Positions 7,227-15,967 of a stretch of DNA of 64,000 nt are shown here, piece after piece. The position numbers and the translations under genes were made by a program. Every line of letters begins with the position of its first letter. Position 1 is the first letter of the stretch. The notes under the pieces were generated by a model. It worked only from the letters and a program-made list of their open reading frames with translations, ran no database searches and was not told the DNA's origin. Origin of the DNA: Desulfuromonas sp. CSMB_57 (GTDB lineage: Bacteria; Desulfobacterota; Desulfuromonadia; Desulfuromonadales; Syntrophotaleaceae); contig NZ_JAFCIY020000006.1 of NCBI RefSeq assembly GCF_020194955.2, positions 1 to 64,000 on the forward strand, written 5' to 3'.

Positions 7227-10200
7227 TCAGGCCGGATGTTCAGAGGGCAGGGGGGCCTCGCAGAATTGCCGCAGGTGCGGGAAGGGATACGCCATCTGCA
7301 GCAGTTCGGCGATGTCTTCCGCCGGCAGGGGATGGCTGACCAGGTAACCCTGGATTTCGTCACACCCCGCCTGCTGCAGAAAGCGGAGTTGGGCGTCGTT
7401 TTCCACCCCCTCGGCAATCACCTTGAGATTCAAGCCGTGAGCCAGTTCGATGATGTGTCGGGCGATATTGGCGTCATTGGTGCTGTGCGGCAGGTTTTTG
7501 ACGAAAGCCCGATCGATTTTGAGATGGTCGACGGGGAAGTCCTTGAGATAGCTGAGGGAGGAAAAGCCGGTGCCGAAATCGTCGATGGCAATAGTTACTC
7601 CGACTTCGTGCAGATGCTCAAGGGTCTCGATGGCCTCCTTGACATCGTGCATGATGACGGATTCCGTGATCTCCAGATTGAGGCAGGAGGCCGGCAGAGA
7701 GGATTCTTTCAGGACCTGAATGACCACCTGACAGAAGTCGTTTTTCTGGAATTGATGCCCGGAGACATTGATCCCCAGTCGCAAAGCCGACAGCCCATTG
7801 TCCTGCCAGGCCCTGAGCTGATAGCAACCGGCGCGCAGGACCCATTCCCCGATCGGCACGATCATGCCCGTTTCTTCGGCCAGGGGGATGAAGACCGACG
7901 GCGAAATCATTTCTCCGGAGGGCTGTTGCCAGCGCAGCAATCCCTCCAGTCCGGTAATGCGGCCGGTAGCCAGATCGATCTGGGGTTGATAGTGAACCCG
8001 TAACTCCTGACGTTCGAAGACCCGCCGCAGACTGCTTTCCATGGCGATACGCTCCAGGGCCCGAGCGTTCATGTCGGCACTGTAAAACTGGAAATTCTTC
8101 CGCCCCAGATCCTTGGCGCGATAAAGTGCGACATCGGCGTTTTTAATCAGGGCGTGGGCATCCTGGCCATCCTTGGGAAACATGGCAATGCCGATACTGC
8201 AGGTCAGGAAAAGTTCGTGGCCGTCGAGCAGGTAGGGCCGCTCCATGCTTTGGAGAATCTTGTTGGCCACCACCGCAGTTTCCTCAACATTGTGCACCTG
8301 GGTCAGCAGCAGGTTGAATTCGTCGCCGCCAAAACGGCTGACGGTATCCGTTTCCCTAAGGCTGCCGGCCAGTCGCTGGGCCGCTTCCCGCAGGAGCAGG
8401 TCGCCGATGGTATGGCCCAGGGAATCGTTGACGGATTTGAAACGGTCGAGGTCGATGAACAGCAGTGCCAGGATTTCCCGATTGCGCTCTGCACGGGCCA
8501 GAGCCTGGTTGACCCGATCGAGGAACAGCAGGCGATTGGGCAGTCCCGTAAGGGGATCATGAAACGCCATGTGCCGGATGGTCTGTTCCGCCTGCCGTCG
8601 CTCGGTGATGTCCAGCAGGGTCCCGATGAGGGCCGGTCGGCCCTCGTTGCTGCCGAGTCCCGTGAGCACCTCGACATAAATGATTTCGCCCGTTTTGCGG
8701 ATGCCGCGGTACTCAAACCGCTGGTGACTGTCACTCTTGTCGTTGAACTGTTTCAGATGGTTGGCGCCGACCATCAACCGGTCCTCCGGGTGAATCAGCT
8801 CCAGGAACCGGCCGTGATCGACGATTTCCTCGGCATCATAACCGAAAATTTCGGCAAACCGGGGATTCACGTAAGCATATCGGTTATCCCGAATGATATA
8901 GACACCAACCATGGTGTTTTCAATGAGCAGGCGATACTTGGCCTCGGCCGATTCGATGTTGGCAGCCAGTTCCCGAATGCGTCGACTGGCGGATTTTTCC
9001 TGTTCCAGTTTGCGGCTGGTTTTTTCCAATTGCCGTTCAGAGGTGAAGGATTCCCAGCGATGCTGGACCAAAAGCCGTTCGATGGTGGCATCGCTGTGTT
9101 GGCGCAGCCTGGCCAGTTCTTCATAGCTGTGGGCCAGGGCGCTGGACAGTTGCCCGAAATTTTGAATGAGGACACCCGTTTCGTAAACGGCTGCCCTTGG
9201 CCAGGTCGGTGTGGTGCCCGCCTGGATTTTTTCAGGCAGATTTTCCGTGGCCCGATTCAGTTGTTCAAGCGGCTGAACAATCTTGCGCTGGATGCGCCAG
9301 ACGATGGCCAGGGCCAGGGTGCCCGGCAGCAGCATGATGCCCATTCCCTGCAGCAGGAGACGTTGAAGATTTTTTCGATGCGCCAGCCAGGGTGCATCCA
9401 TGACCAACTGCAACCCTCCGGGCAGCTGATTTGGGCTCCGGTGCTCCGATTTCCACAGTCCGCTCCACCAACTGCCGAGACGCACCCGCCCGGGAATCCA
9501 AGGCACATAGCGGGAGGAATAGGAGCCCTGGGGCCGTTCCGACGGTAGCGGCACATAAAGTTCGTGGGAGTGGTTGCCGGCTGCCAGCAGGTTGTTATTC
9601 CAATCCAACAGCAGCAAGCCTGCCTGGGTCTTGGCGGCGTCCCCCAGCAGGTTTCTGAATACCACCGGACGGAGGATGGCCAGAACGAATCCCTGCCGTT
9701 GCTCCTCCGAAGAACGGGGCAGGGCCAGATAGGCAACCGTATTTTCCCGTGGATCCGAACCTTGCAGTATTCCGAACAGGGCCGCCCGCCGAGTTTTCAA
9801 TTGGTCCAGGCCAGGCGCTTCAAGGAAATTTTTGAGACGAAACGGCCGTTCCTGTCTGGCAAATCGGGCATGGACCTCTACCTGCCCATGGTCGCCAACC
9901 ACGAACACCTCTTGCAAGGCGGGGTGCGCGCGTCCTGCCAGCGCGGCCTGGCGCTGTGCTTCTCCACCGGTTTTGGCGGCAAGCGGACCCAGGGCTTGAA
10001 GCAGATCCCCATAGAGGCCGTGGATCTGCTCCTCGGCTTGCAGACAATGTTGGATCCAGGCGTTTTCCTTCGCCGGATGGAAAATGTCCTTGGGACCGTA
10101 AAGGTTGAGGGCGATTACGGCCAGGGCCGGCAGGATGAAGCAAACCGCCAGGATGTTCAATTCGGCTTCCAGGAAGGTCAGGGTGGGGTGGTCGTTCCAG

Positions 10201-10676
10201 CCCTTGCGAACCAGCAGCCAATGCAAGGCGCCGGCCAAGCCGGCATTGAGTAAACCGTTGCCGCTCTGAAGCAGAAAGTCTCCCAGGACGATGGGCATGG
10301 CGGTTTTGAAGAGAACGCCGTAAACCAACAGATGCAATGGTCCGGCAAAAAAGATCCAGAACAGAGCGTCAGCCGCCAGCAGACTGCGCAGGCCTCGTTG
10401 CAGAAACATGGCTACAACGATGGCCTCGGCAATCCAGTAGAGGTGATGCCAGGAAAAATGGCCCATGGCCAACAGTGGCAGCGAGGCAAGCAAGGCGGCA
10501 ATGGTTGCCGTGCGCAAACCGTATAACCTGGCCAACAGCAGGACGGCGGTACCGCCAAGCATCAGTTCCCCGGCAGGCCAGAGGAGCAGGGGAAAGACAT
10601 TGCCCACCAGGGCGATGAACATCAAAATGCCCAGCACGTCAAATCCATCTCCGGGGGCAGAAGGTCGTGATGCCAC
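7227..10676 (-). CDS. Membrane PAS-GGDEF-EAL protein (c-di-GMP turnover)
   Basis: About 1149 residues. Layout: several hydrophobic helices in residues 1-190; a likely periplasmic sensor region of about 270 residues; a membrane helix near 475; a HAMP-like and coiled stretch; a PAS domain from about 577; GGDEF with intact RFGGDEF near 780 and the inhibitory RxxD (RETD) five residues before it; and EAL from about 905. The EAL signature reads EGL, but the catalytic Glu, DDFGTGFSSL and KIDRAFV are kept, so both domains could be active. The start is a GTG 33 bases after the stop of the triheme lipoprotein gene, so the two are probably cotranscribed. The exact start is uncertain because the N-terminus begins almost at the first membrane helix. 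Confidence 0.9.
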   Translation of the reverse strand: MASRPSAPGDGFDVLGILMFIALVGNVFPLLLWPAGELMLGGTAVLLLARLYGLRTATIAALLASLPLLAMGHFSWHHLYWIAEAIVVAMFLQRGLRSLLAADALFWIFFAGPLHLLVYGVLFKTAMPIVLGDFLLQSGNGLLNAGLAGALHWLLVRKGWNDHPTLTFLEAELNILAVCFILPALAVIALNLYGPKDIFHPAKENAWIQHCLQAEEQIHGLYGDLLQALGPLAAKTGGEAQRQAALAGRAHPALQEVFVVGDHGQVEVHARFARQERPFRLKNFLEAPGLDQLKTRRAALFGILQGSDPRENTVAYLALPRSSEEQRQGFVLAILRPVVFRNLLGDAAKTQAGLLLLDWNNNLLAAGNHSHELYVPLPSERPQGSYSSRYVPWIPGRVRLGSWWSGLWKSEHRSPNQLPGGLQLVMDAPWLAHRKNLQRLLLQGMGIMLLPGTLALAIVWRIQRKIVQPLEQLNRATENLPEKIQAGTTPTWPRAAVYETGVLIQNFGQLSSALAHSYEELARLRQHSDATIERLLVQHRWESFTSERQLEKTSRKLEQEKSASRRIRELAANIESAEAKYRLLIENTMVGVYIIRDNRYAYVNPRFAEIFGYDAEEIVDHGRFLELIHPEDRLMVGANHLKQFNDKSDSHQRFEYRGIRKTGEIIYVEVLTGLGSNEGRPALIGTLLDITERRQAEQTIRHMAFHDPLTGLPNRLLFLDRVNQALARAERNREILALLFIDLDRFKSVNDSLGHTIGDLLLREAAQRLAGSLRETDTVSRFGGDEFNLLLTQVHNVEETAVVANKILQSMERPYLLDGHELFLTCSIGIAMFPKDGQDAHALIKNADVALYRAKDLGRKNFQFYSADMNARALERIAMESSLRRVFERQELRVHYQPQIDLATGRITGLEGLLRWQQPSGEMISPSVFIPLAEETGMIVPIGEWVLRAGCYQLRAWQDNGLSALRLGINVSGHQFQKNDFCQVVIQVLKESSLPASCLNLEITESVIMHDVKEAIETLEHLHEVGVTIAIDDFGTGFSSLSYLKDFPVDHLKIDRAFVKNLPHSTNDANIARHIIELAHGLNLKVIAEGVENDAQLRFLQQAGCDEIQGYLVSHPLPAEDIAELLQMAYPFPHLRQFCEAPLPSEHPA

Positions 10677-10709
10677 ACTGTAAAGGTGGCAGATGGCAAC
10701 GGATAACCA

Positions 10710-11039
10710 TCATTGGCGATGACAACCGGTACAGGAACGCGGTCCGGCTGCAACTCGATTATGGCAATCAAGGCAAAGCCCGTGGCCCGCATCTTTCCCG
10801 GCAGCGACCTTGCCGCCGGTACCACGATGGCACTCGCTGCAGGGCATCAAGCCGACATGCGCCTTGTGGGAAAAGGCAACGTTGCCGAAACGTTCCGTTT
10901 CAGCAGGCCTTTCGGCGGCGGACGGAGACGAGAGTGCCGGCTCCTCTGTTGAGCCCTTCTGCGGCGTGGCTTCACAGCCGATCAAGAAAAAAATGGTCAA
11001 AAACATACCTGCTGCACGAAAAAAATCCATGTCAAACAC
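10710..11039 (-). CDS. Triheme c-type cytochrome lipoprotein
   Basis: 109 residues. A signal sequence of aromatic and aliphatic residues ends in a lipobox-like LIGC (Cys22), followed by a Ser/Glu/Pro-rich spacer and then three CxxCH haem motifs: CSECH (67-71), CLDCH (89-93) and CTGCH (103-107). An upstream HKAH could supply axial histidines. It resembles small class III (c3/c7-like) cytochromes and should sit in the periplasm or outer envelope. GTG at 11039 has AAAGG seven bases upstream; ATG at 11030 is the alternative. It lies immediately upstream of the GGDEF-EAL gene on the same strand. Confidence 0.82.
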   Translation of the reverse strand: MFDMDFFRAAGMFLTIFFLIGCEATPQKGSTEEPALSSPSAAERPAETERFGNVAFSHKAHVGLMPCSECHRGTGGKVAAGKDAGHGLCLDCHNRVAAGPRSCTGCHRQ

Positions 11040-11162
11040 TCGGTTGCCTTTGCGCAATGCGCCTGGTTCGAGATGAGCTGGAATTTTTAGGACGCCGAAA
11101 TAATACCAAACTTAAGAAAAACTTCAAGATTTTGACTATGGGTGAGATGATCCGGATTGCGG

Positions 11163-11192
11163 TTGGCAGCTTGGTTCAAATAGGGCTATAAT
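11163..11192 (+). promoter_or_regulatory. Sigma70-type promoter for the secreted protein gene
   Basis: TTGGCA (11163-11168), an 18-base spacer and a perfect TATAAT (11187-11192). It faces the gene at 11283, leaving a leader of about 80 bases with runs of T and no clear structure. The rest of the gap from 11040 is AT-rich and holds nothing else I recognise. Confidence 0.65.
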
Positions 11193-11282
11193 CAAACTCC
11201 CTGTAGCGGTTCAGAAGGTCTTTTTTTCTTACCTTTTTAAAACGCACCGATCCTGGTACCGGTTGCGGCGAAGGGCAGAAGC

Positions 11283-11771
11283 ATGTTCCAAAATTTTTAT
11301 CTGTTTTCCAAACACCTCCTGCTGACCTGGGTGGTTTTGTACCTGTTCCTCTCCGGAAATCCGGCGAGCGCCGCCCAGTCCCAAGCAGACTTCAACATCA
11401 AAGGTGGCAGAGTTAAAAAGGATAATATTTTCAACATTTTTTTTGGACGGGTGCCGTTGATGCCCACGGAGACGGGCACGGTCATCATTGACGCCTTTTG
11501 GGATAAAAACGGCAACGGGCAACGGGATGAGGGCGAACCTTCCCTGGATAAGGGTGTGGTGTGCGTACTGGATGAGATCGAATATCCGGTTCCGGCTTTT
11601 ATCCCTGGCCTGGAAAACGGGATGAATTACCTGCTAGAATGCAGCGGAGTCCATCTTTCCGAATCTGTAAAGAAAAAAAATATTTTCATAAAACGTCGTG
11701 GGCAAATCATCAAGGTTGATCTGCCCTGTCGTCCTCCCCAGCCCTTCCAGGCCAGTTCCCATCCGGAATAA
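11283..11771 (+). CDS. Secreted protein with SdrD_B-like calcium-loop motif
   Basis: 162 residues, no assigned function. The N-terminal signal peptide has a hydrophobic core LLLTWVVLYLFL and likely cleavage after PASA (about residue 30). Residues 70-90 contain FWDKNGNGQRDEGEPSL, a D-x-N-x-N-G-x-x-D loop typical of SdrD_B / prealbumin-like domains of surface proteins, where it binds calcium. The rest is basic with no membrane anchor. The ATG follows a GAAGGGCAGAAGC stretch with a plausible Shine-Dalgarno. The stop codon lies in the loop of a 12-bp hairpin. A single SdrD_B-like module alone is small; it could be a periplasmic partner protein. Confidence 0.72.
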   Translation: MFQNFYLFSKHLLLTWVVLYLFLSGNPASAAQSQADFNIKGGRVKKDNIFNIFFGRVPLMPTETGTVIIDAFWDKNGNGQRDEGEPSLDKGVVCVLDEIEYPVPAFIPGLENGMNYLLECSGVHLSESVKKKNIFIKRRGQIIKVDLPCRPPQPFQASSHPE

Positions 11772-11783
11772 CCGGATGGGAAC
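11755..11783 (+). terminator. 12-bp hairpin whose loop carries the stop codon
   Basis: GTTCCCATCCGG (11755-11766) pairs perfectly with CCGGATGGGAAC (11772-11783). The loop AATAA contains the TAA stop of the preceding gene. No T tract follows directly, only scattered Ts about 20 bases on, so it may act as an mRNA-end stabiliser or a weak bidirectional terminator facing the convergent channel gene. Confidence 0.6.
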
Positions 11784-11837
11784 ACCACCTGCCGAATTTT
11801 GCGCCTTTTTCACAGTTAACGAGCCATCCCTATGCCA

Positions 11838-13028
11838 TCATGGTTTGTTGCCACCGCTTTTGCTGCGCAATCGTTCCAGCCAGTATTCCATATGCCGACC
11901 CGCCGCTTCCCGTCCGCCTAACCCGAAAGACAGCGCAAATGCGACGGCAATGCCACCCAAAGCAAGTCCGAAGGCCAAATCGATGATTTCATCCGCGATT
12001 CCCATGGCTTTCAGACCCATGGCCAGCACCAGCGCCAGCAAGGCAACCCGGACGATTTCCGCCAATATGGTACGATCCGGCGTGCGACTCAGGGTTCGGT
12101 AGGCCAGGTTCGCCAGGAAATTACCGATCATGAGCACCACCAGGCCCAACAAAATCTGTCCGGCAAAGGTCATGAGATTGCTAAGTACCGCAGCCAGCAA
12201 CAGAATGCCCAGTTTCTCCGCCGCCGAAACGCTGGCGCCCAACATGATGAAAAAGAAAGCGATATGGGCGCAGCAACGGGAGAACCGGGACTGGGTACCG
12301 AACAACGCGCCGGCGCCCATTTTTTCCGGCCAATCGTCGGCGCCCATGCTCTGCAGGATATCGGCAATCAAGTTGGTCACAAAGCGGCCGAGAATATAGG
12401 CGACGGCCAGGATCAGCAGCGCGGCCAGAATGTCGGGAACCGCCGCCAGCAAGGTCGCCAGCATTTCCGTTGCCGGCAGTGAAATGGCCTCGATTCTCAG
12501 GGCGCTCAAGGCCGAGATCAGGACCGGAACAAAAACCACGACAAAGACGATTTGGGACAGCAGACGGGCCAGGTTGATGCGCTCCGTCAAGCCTGCCTTG
12601 GATGCCATCTTATCCAGGCCCTTGGCCGCAATCAGTACTGAGTTGGCGAGAATTTTGGCCAGCACAAAACCCGCCACCCCGATCAGTGTCGCGGCCACAA
12701 GGTTGGGCAGTACCCCCAAAAAGCCGTCGAACAGGCTCATGACCGGGTCCAGAACACCTCTTACGCCCAAGGCCTCGAGGGTCAGCAGCAGCACAAACAA
12801 CAGAATGAGATAATACACCAATCCGGTCAGCAGCTTTTCCACCTGCAGCGGTTCGTGGGATTTGTCGGAAATTCGGTCGTCAAGTCCGATGCGGCCCAGA
12901 ATTCCGGCCACACATTTTTTGACAGCCACCGCCAACAGCCAGCCTACCACAAAAATCAGCAGGGCGCCCAGAACGCTGGGCAGATAGGCTCCCAGAGTGG
13001 TCAGAAACGAGTCTACGAATCCTTGCAT
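11838..13028 (-). CDS. Mechanosensitive-channel-like membrane protein (MscS-related TM_helix repeats)
   Basis: 396 residues, almost all hydrophobic helices separated by short amphipathic segments. It has repeated glycine/alanine-rich units such as VLGALLIFVVGWLLAVAVKK and ILAALLILAVAYILGRF that match the conserved TM_helix repeat found beside MscS-type channels. The C-terminus FGLALGGIAVAFALSFGLGG resembles the pore-lining end of this family. A cytoplasmic MscS beta domain is missing. The start is ATG 13028, with a perfect AAAGGAGGTGG upstream; the longer frame to 13088 lacks a ribosome site. Function as an osmotic or small-ion channel is inferred only. Confidence 0.78.
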   Translation of the reverse strand: MQGFVDSFLTTLGAYLPSVLGALLIFVVGWLLAVAVKKCVAGILGRIGLDDRISDKSHEPLQVEKLLTGLVYYLILLFVLLLTLEALGVRGVLDPVMSLFDGFLGVLPNLVAATLIGVAGFVLAKILANSVLIAAKGLDKMASKAGLTERINLARLLSQIVFVVVFVPVLISALSALRIEAISLPATEMLATLLAAVPDILAALLILAVAYILGRFVTNLIADILQSMGADDWPEKMGAGALFGTQSRFSRCCAHIAFFFIMLGASVSAAEKLGILLLAAVLSNLMTFAGQILLGLVVLMIGNFLANLAYRTLSRTPDRTILAEIVRVALLALVLAMGLKAMGIADEIIDLAFGLALGGIAVAFALSFGLGGREAAGRHMEYWLERLRSKSGGNKP

Positions 13029-13106
13029 GGCCACCTCCTTTGGTAAACGTTGTGGTATGGATTGTTTAACCTTATCAGGAAGCGACATGGCTGCAACATC
13101 CGATCA

Positions 13107-13135
13107 TGGACAAGCATAAGCCGGGATGATATATA
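13107..13135 (+). promoter_or_regulatory. Putative promoter for the MazG-like/RelE-like pair
   Basis: TGGACA (13107-13112), a 17-base spacer and TATATA (13130-13135). The start would fall near 13142, about 40 bases before the ATG at 13184. The element lies in the divergent gap with the channel gene. Confidence 0.5.
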
Positions 13136-13183
13136 TTCCGGGCCAAGTACGGCTTTTTCTCCCAACCCGAAGGCATGTAGAAC

Positions 13184-13453
13184 ATGACAGAAATTGAAGA
13201 GATGTACCGTGCCAGCCTGGCCAGATGGGGTGTCGAGGCACAGTACGACCAGGCGGTCGAAGAATGTGCGGAGTTGATCGCGGCGTTGAAACATTTCAAA
13301 CGCGATCGCATCGGCGAGGAACAGGTGGTGGCGGAACTGGCTGACGTAACGTTGATGATCGGCCAGTTGACCTGGATGCTCGGCGAAGAACGGGTGCAAA
13401 GAGCCATCGAGGAAAAACTCGTCAAACTGCGTCGGCTGTTGGAGAGCGAGTGA
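13184..13453 (+). CDS. MazG-like nucleotide pyrophosphohydrolase
   Basis: 89 residues, a minimal all-alpha NTP pyrophosphatase fold. The metal-binding pattern EExxE (E26, E27, E30 in AVEECAEL) followed by ExxD (E51, D54 in AELADV) is that of MazG / phage-type dNTP pyrophosphohydrolases, which hydrolyse (d)NTPs to monophosphates. The protein is at the short end for the family. It is followed after seven bases by the RelE-like gene, so the two are probably cotranscribed and possibly functionally linked. Confidence 0.75.
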   Translation: MTEIEEMYRASLARWGVEAQYDQAVEECAELIAALKHFKRDRIGEEQVVAELADVTLMIGQLTWMLGEERVQRAIEEKLVKLRRLLESE

Positions 13454-13460
13454 GTCGGAC

Positions 13461-13817
13461 GTGGATAATAACAATCTCTTTGAATATTTTCCGACCCCCG
13501 CTTTTTCGGCCAAGATGGACCGGATCCGCAAGACCGATCCCCATGGCTATTTGCGCATCCGCAAAACCATTCATCGTTTGCTGGAAAACCCTGCGACGGC
13601 GGATGGCTGGATGCATGGCATCCATCATGGTCGCTTGAAAAAGTACGTCGGACGCCGGGACTACCGACTGATCTATCACTGGTGCGAACAATGCCGCAAA
13701 ACCAGCCGCAAACTCGCCGACCGATGCGGTTTTTGCGAGGAAGTACACGAACGCAGCGTGATTTTTTTCGACATTTACCACAAAAATGAACAGCATGAAC
13801 TGAAGCATCAGCAGTAA
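13461..13817 (+). CDS. RelE/ParE-like protein with a four-cysteine insert
   Basis: 118 residues from GTG 13461. The core resembles RelE/ParE-fold toxins: a helical N-terminus, HGIHHGRLKKYVGRRDYRLIY (52-72), and a final strand SVIFFDIYHKNE. Between the last strands lies an insert with C75-x2-C78 and C89-x2-C92, likely a zinc knuckle. It could be an mRNA interferase-type toxin, a housekeeping relative, or a nuclease; no classical antitoxin gene is next to it, only the MazG-like gene upstream. The basic central region fits RNA or ribosome binding. Confidence 0.68.
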   Translation: MDNNNLFEYFPTPAFSAKMDRIRKTDPHGYLRIRKTIHRLLENPATADGWMHGIHHGRLKKYVGRRDYRLIYHWCEQCRKTSRKLADRCGFCEEVHERSVIFFDIYHKNEQHELKHQQ

Positions 13818-13957
13818 GCCGAGGGGCGCTACGCCATCCTTTCTGCCTCTCCCTCCCCTAAACATGCCATGCTGGTTGTATAACCCTTCGAAAACACGGT
13901 ATGATTGACTTCACCGTCGGTCATGCCGGCCGGCGGATCGTGTCGGGAGGTATGCCT

Positions 13958-14488
13958 ATGTTATTGTCCTTGCTGCGCAAACGTCGGAGCATCCGTCGCT
14001 TTCAGCCACGACCGGTGGAACGGGAAAAGATGGACCAGTTGCTCGAAGCGTTGCTGCGTTCGCCATCTTCACGCGGGCTAAACCCCTGGGAGTTTGTCGT
14101 GGTTACCGAGCCGGCATTGCTGGCCAAATTGTCACGTTGCAAAAAACATGGCGCCGATTTCATCAAGGGCGCCGCCTTCGCCATAGTGGTTTGCGCCAAG
14201 CCGGAAATTTGCGACGTCTGGATTGAGGATTGTTCCATTGCCGCGATTATTGCCCAGTTAACGGCCGAAGATCTTGGCCTCAGCAGTTGCTGGGTGCAGG
14301 TCCGATTGCGCTCGATGGCGAATGGACGCAGTTCCGAGGAATACGTGGCTGAATTGCTGCAGTTGCCGGCGGGCATGTCGGTGGCATCGGTAATCGCTTT
14401 CGGCTACGGTAATGAAAAGGCCGTACCCCATGCGGAAGAATCCCTGCCCAAGGAGAAGATTCACTTCAACGCCTTTGGCAGCCACTGA
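13958..14488 (+). CDS. Nitroreductase-family FMN oxidoreductase
   Basis: 176 residues. The N-terminus LLRKRRSIRRFQPRPV and RSPSSRGLNPWEFVVV are the FMN-phosphate and dimer signatures of the nitroreductase family; a later LTAEDLGLSSCWVQ matches the conserved second flavin-binding region. These proteins use NAD(P)H and FMN to reduce nitro-aromatics, quinones or other acceptors; the substrate here is unknown. ATG 13958 is chosen because GGGAGG lies seven bases upstream; the ATG at 13952 is too close and the longer frame has no ribosome site. It precedes rmuC by 18 bases. Confidence 0.85.
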   Translation: MLLSLLRKRRSIRRFQPRPVEREKMDQLLEALLRSPSSRGLNPWEFVVVTEPALLAKLSRCKKHGADFIKGAAFAIVVCAKPEICDVWIEDCSIAAIIAQLTAEDLGLSSCWVQVRLRSMANGRSSEEYVAELLQLPAGMSVASVIAFGYGNEKAVPHAEESLPKEKIHFNAFGSH

Positions 14489-14506
14489 TCGTAAAGTGAA
14501 TTGAAC

Positions 14507-15886
14507 ATGTATCTGTCGGATTTCATTTTAGGCCTGCTGGTCGGCCTGATAACGGGAATGGGTGTGGTCTGGCTGTGGCTCAGAAACAGCCAGACCGTGG
14601 CCGCCCGCCGACTGGGGGAAGGGGAGTCGTTGCTGCTGCGGGAACGACTTGCCGACAGCGAGCGACAGTCCCTGGAATGGCGACAACGCTGCGCCGATGA
14701 ACGTCTGCTGCTGCAGCAGGCCGAGGGACGCAGCGCCGTTCTTGGTGCCAGAGTAGCCGAACTGGAGACCTTGCTGGACGCGGAGAGGCGCCAGGCAGAA
14801 GAAAAGCTGGCCCTGGTGCATCAGGCCCGGGAACAGCTGCGTCTGGAATTTACCCATCTGGCTCAGAGCATCCTCGAGGACAAGGGACGCACTTTTTCCC
14901 AACAGAACAGTCTGCAACTCGAACAGTTGCTGAGCCCCCTGCGGGAGCAACTGAAGGAGTTCAGCCAGCGGGTCGAGCATTCCTATCAGCAGGAGGCTCG
15001 GGAGCGTTTTTCCCTGCGCCAGGAAGTGCTTCGACTGCAGGAATTGAACCAGCAGATCAGCACCGATGCCCTGAACCTGACCCAGGCCCTCAAGGGGCAG
15101 AGCAAGACCCAGGGAACCTGGGGCGAGATTATCCTTGAACGGGTATTGGAGGAGTCCGGGTTGAGCAAGGGCCGGGAGTACACAGCCCAGGGCAGTTTCC
15201 GCGATGGGGCGGGGCGTTTGTTGCGTCCCGATGTGGTGGTGCATCTGCCCGAGGGCAAGGATGTCATCATCGACTCAAAAGTCTCCCTGACCGCTTACGA
15301 GCGTTTCGTGAATGCGGCCAGCGATGCCGATCGGGAGGCGGCGGGTCGCCAGCATCTGGCTTCCCTGATGAACCACCTGAAAGGCCTGGAGGGGAAATGC
15401 TACGACAGCCTGCCCGGCGTGCGGAGCCTCGATTTCGTGCTCATGTTCGTCCCCGTCGAGGGCGCCTTTCTGCTGGCCCTGGAACTCAACCCGGAACTGT
15501 TCCAGCGGGCTTTCGAGAACAACATCATGATCGTTTCTCCGGCCAATTTGCTGGTGACGCTGCGGACCATTCAGAACATCTGGCGCTACGAGTACCAGAA
15601 CCGCAACGCCCAGGAAATCGCCCGTCAGGCCGGCGATTTGTATGACCAGTTCGTGCGTTTCATCGAGGACCTGGAAAAGATCGGCGAATTGCTGCAACGC
15701 ACCCAGCACTGCTATGAGAGCGCCCATAAGCGCCTGGCTACGGGGCGGGGGAACCTGGTGCGGCGGGTACAGTCTTTGCGGGAACTGGGCGTGCAGAGCC
15801 GGCGCAACCTGCCCGAGCCGCTGCTGGAAGGCGCCCATATGGACCGGCCCTTCGAGCAGCCTCTTGGCGAATTTGGCGATGTATAA
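14507..15886 (+). CDS. rmuC: DNA recombination protein RmuC
   Basis: About 459 residues. An N-terminal membrane helix (FILGLLVGLITGMGVVWLWL), then a long coiled coil rich in Gln/Glu/Arg to about residue 190, then the RmuC core with QGTWGEIILERVLEESGL, RPDVVVHLPEGKDVIIDSK and LDFVLMFVPVEGAFLLAL. The core is a PD-(D/E)xK-type nuclease-like domain; RmuC limits inversions between short repeats and is implicated in phage defence. Start ATG 14507 has AAAGTGAA upstream; the TTG six bases earlier is the alternative. It lies close behind the nitroreductase gene. Confidence 0.93.
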   Translation: MYLSDFILGLLVGLITGMGVVWLWLRNSQTVAARRLGEGESLLLRERLADSERQSLEWRQRCADERLLLQQAEGRSAVLGARVAELETLLDAERRQAEEKLALVHQAREQLRLEFTHLAQSILEDKGRTFSQQNSLQLEQLLSPLREQLKEFSQRVEHSYQQEARERFSLRQEVLRLQELNQQISTDALNLTQALKGQSKTQGTWGEIILERVLEESGLSKGREYTAQGSFRDGAGRLLRPDVVVHLPEGKDVIIDSKVSLTAYERFVNAASDADREAAGRQHLASLMNHLKGLEGKCYDSLPGVRSLDFVLMFVPVEGAFLLALELNPELFQRAFENNIMIVSPANLLVTLRTIQNIWRYEYQNRNAQEIARQAGDLYDQFVRFIEDLEKIGELLQRTQHCYESAHKRLATGRGNLVRRVQSLRELGVQSRRNLPEPLLEGAHMDRPFEQPLGEFGDV

Positions 15887-15967
15887 AAAAATAGAAAATT
15901 CGTATATCTATGAAAAAAATATAAAGTCAAATATCAATTTTTCAACCCCATTTGACGAGGCCAACCC

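Noticed and set aside
10667-11191. 174-codon plus-strand frame across the triheme cytochrome
   Set aside because: It is antisense to a gene with three CxxCH motifs and a lipobox, and has no ribosome site.
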